From NCBI GenBank assembly GCA_934717675.1, contig CAKUYZ010000022.1, positions 1 to 24,755 on the forward strand: a DNA stretch of 24,755 nt. Reading direction: 5' to 3'. Below are positions 6,987-13,461 of this stretch, piece by piece. The notes below the pieces were generated by a model. The model made no database searches and had not been told where the DNA came from. It saw nothing but the letters and a program-made list of their open reading frames with translations. Each line of letters opens with the position of its first letter. Positions within the stretch are counted from its first letter, which is position 1. The position numbers and the translations under genes are program-made. Source of the DNA: an uncultured Bacteroidales bacterium. GTDB lineage: Bacteria > Bacteroidota > Bacteroidia > Bacteroidales > Marinilabiliaceae.

Positions 6987-7976
6987 CTATGACTTTAGTG
7001 TCAGATATTTCCAACCTGTCTCTTGGTAGGCTTCAAGAGAGCCCGCGGGGACTTTCATCACCGCATCAACGGGCAAAGACTTTATGGCCTTGACTCCCAA
7101 ATATTGAGGCTTAGGGTTCCTATTGATTATTCTGAAGATGGTGGATGACGTGAACGCCCGCTCGCTTATGTAGTTCACAGACGCTGGGATGTCTATGGTC
7201 TCAACGCCCTTACAGTAGCAGAACGCCGCACTGCCCACAATTTTCACGCCATCGGGAACGACGTATTGCCCGCCACGTCCGCAAGGGTAGGAGATGAGTA
7301 TCTTTGCCGTGTTGTTGAACAAGACGCCATCTTTGCTTATGAACTTAGCGTTGCCATCTTCCACAACGTATTCTTTCAGCCTGCGGCACAGAGAGAACGC
7401 CATGCACCCGATGTGAGACACGCTGGCGGGAATGCGCACCTCGTCAATGTCGCAGTCAAAAAAAGCTTGCGTCTCTATTTTTTGCAGTCCGCTTGGCAAT
7501 GTCGCCTTTTTGAGCGTTCGGCAATGAGCGAAAGCGTTGGCTCTGATTGTCTTGAGAGTTGAGGGCAGTTTCACGGTTGCGAGGTTCCCGCAATCTGCGA
7601 AAGCCTCATCGTCAATGGTCTCGAGCCCTTCAGGGAGCGAGACGCGTGCCAAATTGGAGCAATGGGCGAAACAGCCACTTTCTATGACTTTGACGTTTCG
7701 GGGTATGATGACATCTACAAGCGACGTGCAGTAGCTGAAAGAGTTGCGTCCGAGACGGGCGACGCTGTCGGGAAAGGCGAGCCCCTTGAGGCCCACGCAA
7801 TTGACAAAAGCCCTGTCGGCCACGCTTGTCACGGCAAAAGTCTCTCCGTCATGTTTCACTGTGGCGGGAAGCGTGAGCAGTCCCCATTGTGGTGTTCCAT
7901 TGACGCATCCGCTGGCGGCAACAGTCTTGGATTTGGCGTCCGTTACCGTATATTTTATGTTTCCTTCAATGAACAT
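6987..7976 (-). CDS. BspA-like leucine-rich-repeat protein (LRR_5), no signal peptide seen
   Basis: A 329-residue protein built mainly of about 23-residue LRR_5 repeats from about residue 48 to 290. The pattern is easy to see: SVADRAFVNCVGLKGLAFPD, SFSYCTSLVDVIIPRNVKVI, CFAHCSNLARVSLPEGLETI, AFADCGNLATVKLPSTLKTI, and so on. The C-terminus (KVPAGSLEAYQETGWKYL) is the usual end of these proteins. BspA-like proteins of oral and gut Bacteroidota are surface or secreted and bind host proteins or other bacteria. The odd point is the N-terminus. The frame starts MFIEGNIKYTV with a TAA at 7986-7988 only three codons before the ATG, and no secretion signal can be extended upstream. A promoter at 8040-8070 and a terminator at 6921-6965 frame the gene as monocistronic. 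It could be cytoplasmic, or it could have lost its export signal. Confidence 0.9.
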   Translation of the reverse strand: MFIEGNIKYTVTDAKSKTVAASGCVNGTPQWGLLTLPATVKHDGETFAVTSVADRAFVNCVGLKGLAFPDSVARLGRNSFSYCTSLVDVIIPRNVKVIESGCFAHCSNLARVSLPEGLETIDDEAFADCGNLATVKLPSTLKTIRANAFAHCRTLKKATLPSGLQKIETQAFFDCDIDEVRIPASVSHIGCMAFSLCRRLKEYVVEDGNAKFISKDGVLFNNTAKILISYPCGRGGQYVVPDGVKIVGSAAFCYCKGVETIDIPASVNYISERAFTSSTIFRIINRNPKPQYLGVKAIKSLPVDAVMKVPAGSLEAYQETGWKYLTLKS

Positions 7977-8039
7977 GATGCCATCTTATGAGAGGGTGGC
8001 TCGCCAGTTGTCATCATTGGCGAAAACCCGCTTGGATCT

Positions 8040-8070
8040 CAAATATACAACAAAGGGAGTAGCTGACCAA
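8040..8070 (-). promoter_or_regulatory. Promoter of the BspA-like gene
   Basis: On the minus strand TTG (8070-8068) and TATATTTG (8047-8040) are separated by 20 nt, a close match to the Bacteroidota promoter. The leader to ATG 7976 would be about 60 nt. Confidence 0.75.
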
Positions 8071-8160
8071 GAGGGTTTGGCTGAAGCTGCGTTTTTGCCC
8101 TCTCTTTTTTTGTCATGTTATGGCAGACCGAACGTTTTATTTGTGAAAATAGGTTTTTGG

Positions 8161-8197
8161 GGCAAAGAAAAAGCCACCGCCAGTGTTGGCGGCGGCT
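8161..8197 (-). terminator. Intrinsic terminator of the manA-mannanase unit
   Basis: On the minus strand agccgccgcc (8197-8188) pairs with ggcggtggct (8181-8172; one G-T pair) over a 6-nt loop, followed by TTTTTCTTT. It lies 25 nt after the mannanase stop. Confidence 0.9.
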
Positions 8198-8221
8198 CTT
8201 GATGAGTGCGTGGCGCTGTGT

Positions 8222-9496
8222 TCAGCGGAGTTTCTTATTCCATTTGCTGATGACCCTTAGAGTCGACTTGTCAGAGCTGAAGACGGAGTTGAGCCCCTGC
8301 GCCTCTTGCGCCGGGTCTCCCGTGTAAGGGTCTCCGACCTGCCAGTCGTCATGCTCGGGGGTTGCCTCTCCGCCCCATCCCCAGAAGTTGCAGCCGGCAA
8401 AGAGGCCGCCTTTTTTGCGAGCGTCGGCAATCAGGCTGAACACGTAGTCGTAGTAGTCGTCGCGCACGGAGGTCTGCGCCTCCTTGCTGAAGGAGAATCC
8501 ATCTCTCGGAAAACCGAACTCCTCCATGACCAATGGCTTATGCAGCCTTTGGCTCACGGCCAGGTGTTGGTCAATGTAGTCTTTTGTGTTTTGGCATGCT
8601 CGTCCCAGATCCTCTCGCAGGTGGCGCGCCCGCGCCCATCCCCAGTTATAGGGCCAAAGGTGGATGTTCATATAATCCACGTTTTTGTCTGCGCAAATCT
8701 GCTCATACAGGCTCATATCTCCCTCACATCCCCACGAGCCTTCGCTGCCGATGCTGATGAGGTGGTTGCCGTCTAGGCTGCGGATAAGTGCCGAGGTCTC
8801 GGCGAGCCATGCCGCGAACGGAGTCTTGGCCTCTTGGCTGAAGGCGCGCGGCTCGTTGCCTATCTGCCAGCTCATGATAGCGGGGTCGTCAGCGTACTTT
8901 TTCCCCGTGTAGCGGTTGGTGCGCCCAATGATGAACCGCACGTAGTCATAAAAGATTTCGTGGGCTTTGGCATTTGCCGCGAACTGACTGACGAAATCCA
9001 TATAGGCGGGATAGCCGGCCTCGTTGGGTCTCGGGGCGACGCCTGCGCCGGCATGCTGGAGGTAGAAGCCGTAGCCGCCGCTCCATTCCCATGAGTTGTT
9101 GAGGTACAGGACGGCCACCATGTCTCGTTTGCCCATCTCCATGAGCAAATAGTCAAGGCCGGCGAGGATGGTGTCATTATACACGCCTGGGGCTATTTGC
9201 AGGGTGGGCTCCACCTTTGTCTTCACCCCGCGTTCGCCGTCAGAGCCCACGAGGATTCTGAGGTTGTCCATACCCGCCGCCTTCAGGTTGTCTAACTCGG
9301 TCGCAAGTCTGACCCTGTCGCCGCCTTGGCCCTCAGAGCCCAATATGGCGCCGTACCAGAAGTTCGTGCCGACGTAGTAGTAGGGTTTGCCGTCGCGCTC
9401 GAAATGGCCGTCTTTCACGGTCACAAAGTTCTGCGCTTGCGCGCCGACCGCCCAGGCTCCGCCAATGAGGGCGGCAATGGCTGTCAGTAGTCTCAT
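8222..9496 (-). CDS. Secreted GH5 beta-mannanase (mannan endo-1,4-beta-mannosidase)
   Basis: A 424-residue protein with a signal peptide (MRLL, hydrophobic core, then GAQAQ with cleavage likely before Gln22). The glycoside hydrolase family 5 (beta/alpha)8 barrel has the acid/base Glu215 in WQIGNEPR and the probable nucleophile Glu326 in VMEEFG. Other typical pieces are HFERDGKPYYYVGTNFWYG (about 31-49), NLRILVG, WSGGYGFYLQ, MNIHLWPYNWGW and NFWGWGGEA. The combination fits subfamily GH5_7, the endo-beta-1,4-mannanases that cut mannan, glucomannan and galactomannan. There is no lipobox and no added carbohydrate-binding module; the protein ends soon after the barrel. It lies 40 nt downstream of manA on the same strand and shares its transcript, linking extracellular mannan cleavage with mannose-6-phosphate use. 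Confidence 0.92.
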   Translation of the reverse strand: MRLLTAIAALIGGAWAVGAQAQNFVTVKDGHFERDGKPYYYVGTNFWYGAILGSEGQGGDRVRLATELDNLKAAGMDNLRILVGSDGERGVKTKVEPTLQIAPGVYNDTILAGLDYLLMEMGKRDMVAVLYLNNSWEWSGGYGFYLQHAGAGVAPRPNEAGYPAYMDFVSQFAANAKAHEIFYDYVRFIIGRTNRYTGKKYADDPAIMSWQIGNEPRAFSQEAKTPFAAWLAETSALIRSLDGNHLISIGSEGSWGCEGDMSLYEQICADKNVDYMNIHLWPYNWGWARARHLREDLGRACQNTKDYIDQHLAVSQRLHKPLVMEEFGFPRDGFSFSKEAQTSVRDDYYDYVFSLIADARKKGGLFAGCNFWGWGGEATPEHDDWQVGDPYTGDPAQEAQGLNSVFSSDKSTLRVISKWNKKLR

Positions 9497-9536
9497 TCTG
9501 ATGTTTCTTTTGCGTTTATTGTCTGTGTCATTGCGT

Positions 9537-10457
9537 CTATACGTGGCTTTCGAGCAACTTTGCTTTGCCGTCTGGCGTCAGGGTGAGGCTGCGTGTCGAC
9601 GCCGGCACCAGGGCGGCCTCGTGCGGGTGGAGTATCACTGTGCCGCAGTCTGGCGATGTGAGGCAGCACGTGCCGTCCAGTGTCATCAGGACCTTGAACG
9701 AATCTACGGCCGAGTAGTCGCGAGTCATTGGCGCGGTAGGGCGCAGCAGGGTGGTGGTGAAGAACGGGCTGCGCACAACCTCCACGGGCTGATTGGGCTG
9801 CTCCTCATAGTGGGCGCGAGGGTCGGGAGTGGTCTCCCCGAAGTGTATGGCCTGGCGCGCAAGCTCGGTGTGCAGCTCGCGCAGGTTGCCGTGGGCGTCT
9901 CGGCGGTTGTAGTCGTATAGGCGGTACGTGACGTCAGATGACTGCTGAATCTCAGCAATATATGTGCCGCCCCCGATGCCGTGCACCCTGCCTGCGGGGA
10001 TGTAGAAGACGTCGCCCACCTCCACGTTCACCTTGTTCAGGTAGTTTTCAATCGACCCGTCGGCCACGGCCTGCGCATAGTCTGCCTCGGCAAGCGGCTT
10101 GGCGAATCCGTCTATCAGGCTCGCGCCTTTGAGGGCGTCCACGACATACCACATCTCGTTCTTGCCGAGCTTGCCATGCACGCGCGCCGCCATCTCGTCA
10201 TTGGGATGCACCTGTATTGACAGGTCTTGGCGGGCGTCAATGAATTTGATGAGCAGCGGGAACGTTGTGCCGCACTTTTGCCAAGGGCCTTTGCCAAGAA
10301 GCTCATCTTTGTGCTCTTCCAAGATTTGCGGCAGCGTCTTGCCGGCCAACGCACCCCCCTCGGCTATTGACTCCGAGCCTTTGACGGCCGATATGAGCCA
10401 TGCCTCGCCGCCCCAAAGGGTGGGCTTGTAGATGGGGGTGAACTTTATTGTCTCCAT
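9537..10457 (-). CDS. manA: Mannose-6-phosphate isomerase, class I (short form)
   Basis: A 306-residue class I (cupin) phosphomannose isomerase, interconverting mannose-6-phosphate and fructose-6-phosphate. The zinc ligands are in place: Gln82 and His84 in SIQVHPND, Glu101 in KNEMWYV, and His159 in IPAGRVHGIGGG. The segment TYIAEIQQSSDVTYRLYDYN is also diagnostic. The N-terminus runs TLWGGEAWLISAVKG. In most homologues about 13-15 further residues lie between LWGG and the GExW-like segment, so this copy appears to have a short in-frame deletion there. Key catalytic residues remain, so activity is likely. The mannanase gene follows after 40 nt. No clear promoter box was found upstream of 10457. 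Mannan use, GDP-mannose supply and glycan synthesis are all possible outlets. Confidence 0.93.
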   Translation of the reverse strand: METIKFTPIYKPTLWGGEAWLISAVKGSESIAEGGALAGKTLPQILEEHKDELLGKGPWQKCGTTFPLLIKFIDARQDLSIQVHPNDEMAARVHGKLGKNEMWYVVDALKGASLIDGFAKPLAEADYAQAVADGSIENYLNKVNVEVGDVFYIPAGRVHGIGGGTYIAEIQQSSDVTYRLYDYNRRDAHGNLRELHTELARQAIHFGETTPDPRAHYEEQPNQPVEVVRSPFFTTTLLRPTAPMTRDYSAVDSFKVLMTLDGTCCLTSPDCGTVILHPHEAALVPASTRSLTLTPDGKAKLLESHV

Positions 10458-10544
10458 AATAAGAATGCAATGGGTTAAAATAATACAGGCTGTGGCTGCA
10501 TATGTATCATTGAGCCAAACCTTTGTCGGAGTACAATAATAGTC

Positions 10545-10614
10545 AAAAAGTTGGCCTGCGGCTTGCCGCTTTTTATCATATAGTGGTATCTATTTAGCAG
10601 CGGCGCCGCAGGCC
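10545..10614 (-). terminator. Long inverted repeat, probable terminator of the 10674-11135 gene
   Basis: ggcctgcggc-tt-gccgct (10553-10570) and agcggcgccgcaggcc (10599-10614) form a 16-bp stem with a 2-nt bulge and a 28-nt loop. On the minus strand it is followed by AACTTTTTG, so it could end the secreted hypothetical gene. Inside the left arm, gcggc-tt-gccgc plus TTTTTA would also make a small plus-strand terminator hairpin. Confidence 0.5.
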
Positions 10615-10673
10615 GTCCTTGCGGATGTCTTGCGGCGTCGTGGTTAAAATGGGCAAAGCCCGGTTGCCGAAAT

Positions 10674-11135
10674 CTATTTGATGGCTCGTATGAAGTTTTT
10701 GCGCTCTGCGCTCGGCAGCACAAACTCCACGGTCTTCAGTCCGTTTGCCGCTGTCGAGTCCCGTAGCGAGACTTCGAAGACGGCGTCGGCGTTCACCCAC
10801 CAGAGCGCGTTAAGCAGCTCGCGGCCCTCGCCCTTGTCCTCCACCATCATTTCCGTCTTGGCGTCGTTTATCACGAAGTCGGGGTCGCAGACCTCTTTGC
10901 GCATAGCCGAGTATCCGCTTGGCGATGTGGATTGGTCATATACGTTCACCTCCATCTTTGCGCCTTTGGGCGACGCCAGGCGGGCTCCTCCTTTCACCCC
11001 TATCCTTATGTCGGAGCGGCAAGACGCCTTGATGTAAAAGTCCGTGGTCTCGTACTCATACTGCCCCTGCGCCGAGGCCGTCATGCAAGCCGTGGCCATC
11101 GTCGCGGCCAAGGCGAGTCTCTTCATTCTGTTCAT
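10674..11135 (-). CDS. Secreted hypothetical protein
   Basis: A 153-residue protein that I cannot place in a family. The N-terminus is a clear signal peptide: MNRMKR, a hydrophobic Ala-rich core, then TASAQ with cleavage probably before Gln23. A second ATG three codons in (MKR) is an equally good start. The mature part is about 130 residues of mixed charge with predicted beta character (YEYETTDFYIKAS, DIRIGVKGGARLAS, FEVSLRDS, TVEFVLPSAERKNFIRAI). It has two cysteines (in ASCRSD and KEVCDPD) that might pair. It is probably periplasmic or exported. It begins 12 nt after the stop of the RNA methyltransferase gene, so the two are co-transcribed, but no functional link is evident. A large inverted repeat lies downstream. 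Confidence 0.75.
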   Translation of the reverse strand: MNRMKRLALAATMATACMTASAQGQYEYETTDFYIKASCRSDIRIGVKGGARLASPKGAKMEVNVYDQSTSPSGYSAMRKEVCDPDFVINDAKTEMMVEDKGEGRELLNALWWVNADAVFEVSLRDSTAANGLKTVEFVLPSAERKNFIRAIK

Positions 11136-11147
11136 TACCTTTCCCCT

Positions 11148-11696
11148 TTATTGTTTGTTGAGAATTAGATGCTTGACTATCTCCCAGATGGCAATGCCCG
11201 TCGAGACGCTCACGTTGAGTGAGTGCTTGGTGCCAAATTGCGGGATCTCCACGCAAGTGTCGGCCTCGTCAACCGCCTCTTGTGACACGCCCCTGACCTC
11301 GTTGCCGATCACGAGGGCGTACTTCCCGCCCTTGTCCACATTCAGGTTCTCCAGGCTCACGCTGCCGCGGGCCTGCTCTAGGGCGAGCGTCACATAGCCA
11401 TGCGCCTTGAGATCTCTCACGGCCTCCAGCGCCGTTGGGCTTTGCGACCATTCCACCGAATATTCAGCGCCGAGGGCCGTCTTGTGGATTTCGGGGTTTG
11501 GCGGGGTGCCTGTGATGCCGCAGAGTATAAGGCGCTCCAAGCGGAAGGCGTCTGCCGTGCGGAAGAGCGACCCAATGTTGTTCAGGCTGCGTATTTCATC
11601 GGCCACAATCACGAGGGGGGTCTTGTCCGCCTTATGGAACTCCTCGGCCGTCATGCGTCCCATCTCCTCCATCAGGAGTTTTTGGCGTGTGGGCAT
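11148..11696 (-). CDS. SpoU/TrmH-family RNA 2'-O-methyltransferase
   Basis: A 182-residue SPOUT methyltransferase that uses S-adenosylmethionine to methylate a ribose 2'-OH in RNA. All three SpoU motifs are seen: motif 1 SLNNIGSLFRTADAF (residues 38-51, with the catalytic Asn and Arg), motif 2 ALVIGNEVRGVS (127-138) and motif 3 IPQFGTKHSLNVSVSTGIAI (151-170), which forms the trefoil knot. The N-terminus is short, so it is a minimal SpoU protein without a substrate-binding extension of the RlmB type. Its exact target (tRNA or rRNA) cannot be told. A -7 box (TAAATTTG on the minus strand) lies at 11755-11748. The secreted hypothetical gene follows after 12 nt. Confidence 0.93.
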   Translation of the reverse strand: MPTRQKLLMEEMGRMTAEEFHKADKTPLVIVADEIRSLNNIGSLFRTADAFRLERLILCGITGTPPNPEIHKTALGAEYSVEWSQSPTALEAVRDLKAHGYVTLALEQARGSVSLENLNVDKGGKYALVIGNEVRGVSQEAVDEADTCVEIPQFGTKHSLNVSVSTGIAIWEIVKHLILNKQ

Positions 11697-11747
11697 TTGT
11701 CTGTTGTCTAAGTTGTTCGGGATATATTGTCAGTTGCGCAATTTAAG

Positions 11748-11755
11748 CAAATTTA
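11748..11755 (-). promoter_or_regulatory. -7 box for the RNA methyltransferase gene
   Basis: The minus strand reads TAAATTTG, a full match to TAnnTTTG, about 50 nt upstream of the start at 11696. No TTTG is seen at -33. It faces away from a matching box at 11801-11808. Confidence 0.55.
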
Positions 11756-11800
11756 TCGCAATAAGGAGGCGAGGAGTGGGGGAAAGATGGCGCAAAGGGG

Positions 11801-11808
11801 TAAATTTG
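11801..11808 (+). promoter_or_regulatory. -7 box for the sufE-DUF59 unit
   Basis: TAAATTTG matches the Bacteroidota -7 consensus. The sufE ATG lies at 11880, giving a leader of about 65 nt. A -33 TTTG is not obvious. Confidence 0.55.
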
Positions 11809-11879
11809 TATGGCGAAGACCTTGGGCCGGCAGTGGCCTATGGCTCAGGCGCAGCCGGCAATGATATTATTACACAACA

Positions 11880-12320
11880 ATGACAATAAACGAGATACAG
11901 GACGAGATAATAGATGAGTTCTCGGCCTACGATGACTGGATGGACAAGTATTCGCTCCTCATAGAGATAGGCAATGACATGGAGCCATATCCTGAGGAGC
12001 ACCGCAAGCCCGAATATGTCATTGAGGGCTGCCAAAGCACTGTATGGATATATTGTGAGCAGAAACCCGACGGGACTCTTATGTTCAAGGGCGACTCTGA
12101 CGCCATAATAGTGAAAGGCATTGTCGCTTTGCTCCTACGCGTGGTGGATGGGCAGAAACCCCATGACATTGAGACTGCCGATTTGTATTTCATCGACAAG
12201 ATTGGCCTTAAAGAGAACTTGACCCCAACGCGCTCCAATGGCCTGTTGGCAATGATTAAGCAGATCCGCCTCTACGCCATGGCCTATGCGGCCAAGGAGA
12301 GGAGCCAAGAAGTGAAATAG
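11880..12320 (+). CDS. sufE: SufE family Fe-S cluster assembly protein
   Basis: A 146-residue SufE protein, of the usual length. The sulfur-acceptor Cys51 lies in the conserved segment YVIEGCQSTVWI (residues 46-57). The helix that starts the fold (EIQDEIIDEFSAYDDWMDKYSLLI) and the later VVDGQKPHDIETADLYFIDKI stretch also fit. SufE takes persulfide sulfur from the SufS cysteine desulfurase and passes it to the SufBCD scaffold. The next gene, a DUF59 protein also tied to Fe-S assembly, starts 9 nt after the stop, so the pair forms a two-gene operon away from any sufBCDS genes in this window. Confidence 0.95.
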   Translation: MTINEIQDEIIDEFSAYDDWMDKYSLLIEIGNDMEPYPEEHRKPEYVIEGCQSTVWIYCEQKPDGTLMFKGDSDAIIVKGIVALLLRVVDGQKPHDIETADLYFIDKIGLKENLTPTRSNGLLAMIKQIRLYAMAYAAKERSQEVK

Positions 12321-12329
12321 CAGTCCGCC

Positions 12330-12662
12330 ATGGAAGAAAGCAAGAAAAAGAAAGACGGCAAGACGCTGGAGCAACTTGTCATTGAGCAGCTCAAGACCAT
12401 TTATGACCCGGAGTTGCCGGTGAACATATATGACTTGGGTCTTATATATAAATTGGAAATATCGACGGATGCCGACGTGCGCATCCTCATGACCCTTACG
12501 GCACCCAATTGCCCTGTGGCGGACAGCCTGCCCGAGGAGGTCATGGACAAGTTGCGCGCCATTCCGGGAGTCAAGTCTGTTGAGGTGAACTTGACTTTTG
12601 ACCCTGTCTGGTCGCAGGATAACCTGTCAGAGGAGGCGCGTTTGGAGCTGGGCCTTATGTGA
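12330..12662 (+). CDS. DUF59/MIP18-family Fe-S assembly protein (SufT/PaaD-like)
   Basis: A 110-residue protein made of one DUF59 (FeS assembly P) domain. The start is Lys-rich (MEESKKKKDG). The signature follows: TIYDPELPVNIYDLGLIYKL (residues 23-42), LMTLTAPNCPVADSLPEEV with the conserved Cys61, and VNLTFDPVWSQDNLSEEARL near the end. Members of this family (SufT, PaaD, MIP18/CIA2) help mature or deliver Fe-S clusters. It directly follows sufE with a 9-nt gap, which supports such a role. A strong hairpin at 12681-12728 ends the unit. Confidence 0.94.
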   Translation: MEESKKKKDGKTLEQLVIEQLKTIYDPELPVNIYDLGLIYKLEISTDADVRILMTLTAPNCPVADSLPEEVMDKLRAIPGVKSVEVNLTFDPVWSQDNLSEEARLELGLM

Positions 12663-12680
12663 TGGGCTGGAGAGATGTAC

Positions 12681-12728
12681 AACACAAAGCCCCGCATGGC
12701 GAATCAATGCCGTGCGGGGCTTTGTGTT
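12681..12728. terminator. Strong hairpin between convergent sufE-DUF59 and nitroreductase genes
   Basis: A perfect 16-bp stem (aacacaaagccccgca 12681-12696 with tgcggggctttgtgtt 12713-12728) with three more inner pairs. The ends of both arms are A/T-rich, so it can act on both strands. It serves the sufE-DUF59 unit (+) and the nitroreductase gene (-). Confidence 0.88.
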
Positions 12729-12766
12729 GTGTTTGGTGTGGTGTAGGCGGCTATTATAGTTGTGGG

Positions 12767-13381
12767 TCACCATGTCGCATTGTGATGCACATTTTCTGGT
12801 TTCCACTTGTCTTTGGGCTGTGGGGCCTCGGCTGGATGCCCTAAAACAATAACGTTGAGCGGCTTGACGAAAGACGGCAACTTGAGCGTCTGGCTTAAAG
12901 CCTCCATTCTGTCCTTTATTGGAGCCACTCCGCACCATACGGCTCCCAACCCTATGGCATGGGCCGCAAGGAGGATGTTTTCGGTGGCGGCGGAGCAATC
13001 TTGTATCCAATAGGCTTGGGCTTCACCTTCTAGAGCCTTTTGCATATTGCCACAGACCACTATCACCTGCCGACACCCGCCCCTCTTTATCGGAGCGTTG
13101 GGCAAGGCCGTCTGGATGGAGTCCAATAGGGCAGTGTCTGTAACAATCACAAAATCCCACGGTTGCTTATTCACTGCTGTCGGGGCTGCCATCCCGGCGC
13201 GGATGATCTGCTCCATCTGTGCTTCTGTCACGCTCTCGCTAGTGAACTTTCTGATGCTCGTGCGCGTCATGATGTTGGCCAGCGGGTCTTGTGCCGCGTT
13301 GCTGTTGCCGCTTTGTGAGCACCCTGCGACCAGGAAGCCCGCCAATGCTGCGCATATTGCTGAAGTTATGACTCTGTTCAT
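12767..13381 (-). CDS. Lipoprotein nitroreductase-family oxidoreductase
   Basis: A 204-residue FMN-dependent nitroreductase-fold protein with a lipoprotein signal: MNRV, a hydrophobic core, then FLVAGC with Cys21 the lipidated residue. The fold begins with IMTRTSIRKFTSESV (Arg/Ser/Arg residues for FMN phosphate), then APTAVNKQPWDFVIV, GLGAVWCG and VIVLGHPAE, ending with KDKWKPENVHHNATW. An upstream in-frame ATG (13399) would add MKDNKE. I prefer 13381 because the -7 box is at 13414-13407 and transcription would begin at about 13400. Most nitroreductases are cytoplasmic. Membrane-anchored ones occur in Bacteroidales, but their reductant outside the cytoplasm is unclear. The substrate is unknown. 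A convergent hairpin lies at 12681-12728. Confidence 0.9.
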   Translation of the reverse strand: MNRVITSAICAALAGFLVAGCSQSGNSNAAQDPLANIMTRTSIRKFTSESVTEAQMEQIIRAGMAAPTAVNKQPWDFVIVTDTALLDSIQTALPNAPIKRGGCRQVIVVCGNMQKALEGEAQAYWIQDCSAATENILLAAHAIGLGAVWCGVAPIKDRMEALSQTLKLPSFVKPLNVIVLGHPAEAPQPKDKWKPENVHHNATW

Positions 13382-13406
13382 TTCCTTATTGTCTTTCAAA
13401 CCTTGC

Positions 13407-13414
13407 CAAAGATA
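13407..13414 (-). promoter_or_regulatory. -7 box for the nitroreductase gene
   Basis: The minus strand reads TATCTTTG, matching TAnnTTTG. A TTG at 13439-13437 is a possible -33 element (22-nt spacing). The position favours ATG 13381 over ATG 13399. Confidence 0.6.
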
Positions 13415-13461
13415 ATGCGCATGGAGCGCAAACGAACAATAAAATCAACAAACGTCGTCAT

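Noticed and set aside
10475..10723. 82-residue open frame on the minus strand across the inverted repeat
   Set aside because: It runs through the probable terminator and overlaps the end of the secreted hypothetical gene; the composition is not protein-like.
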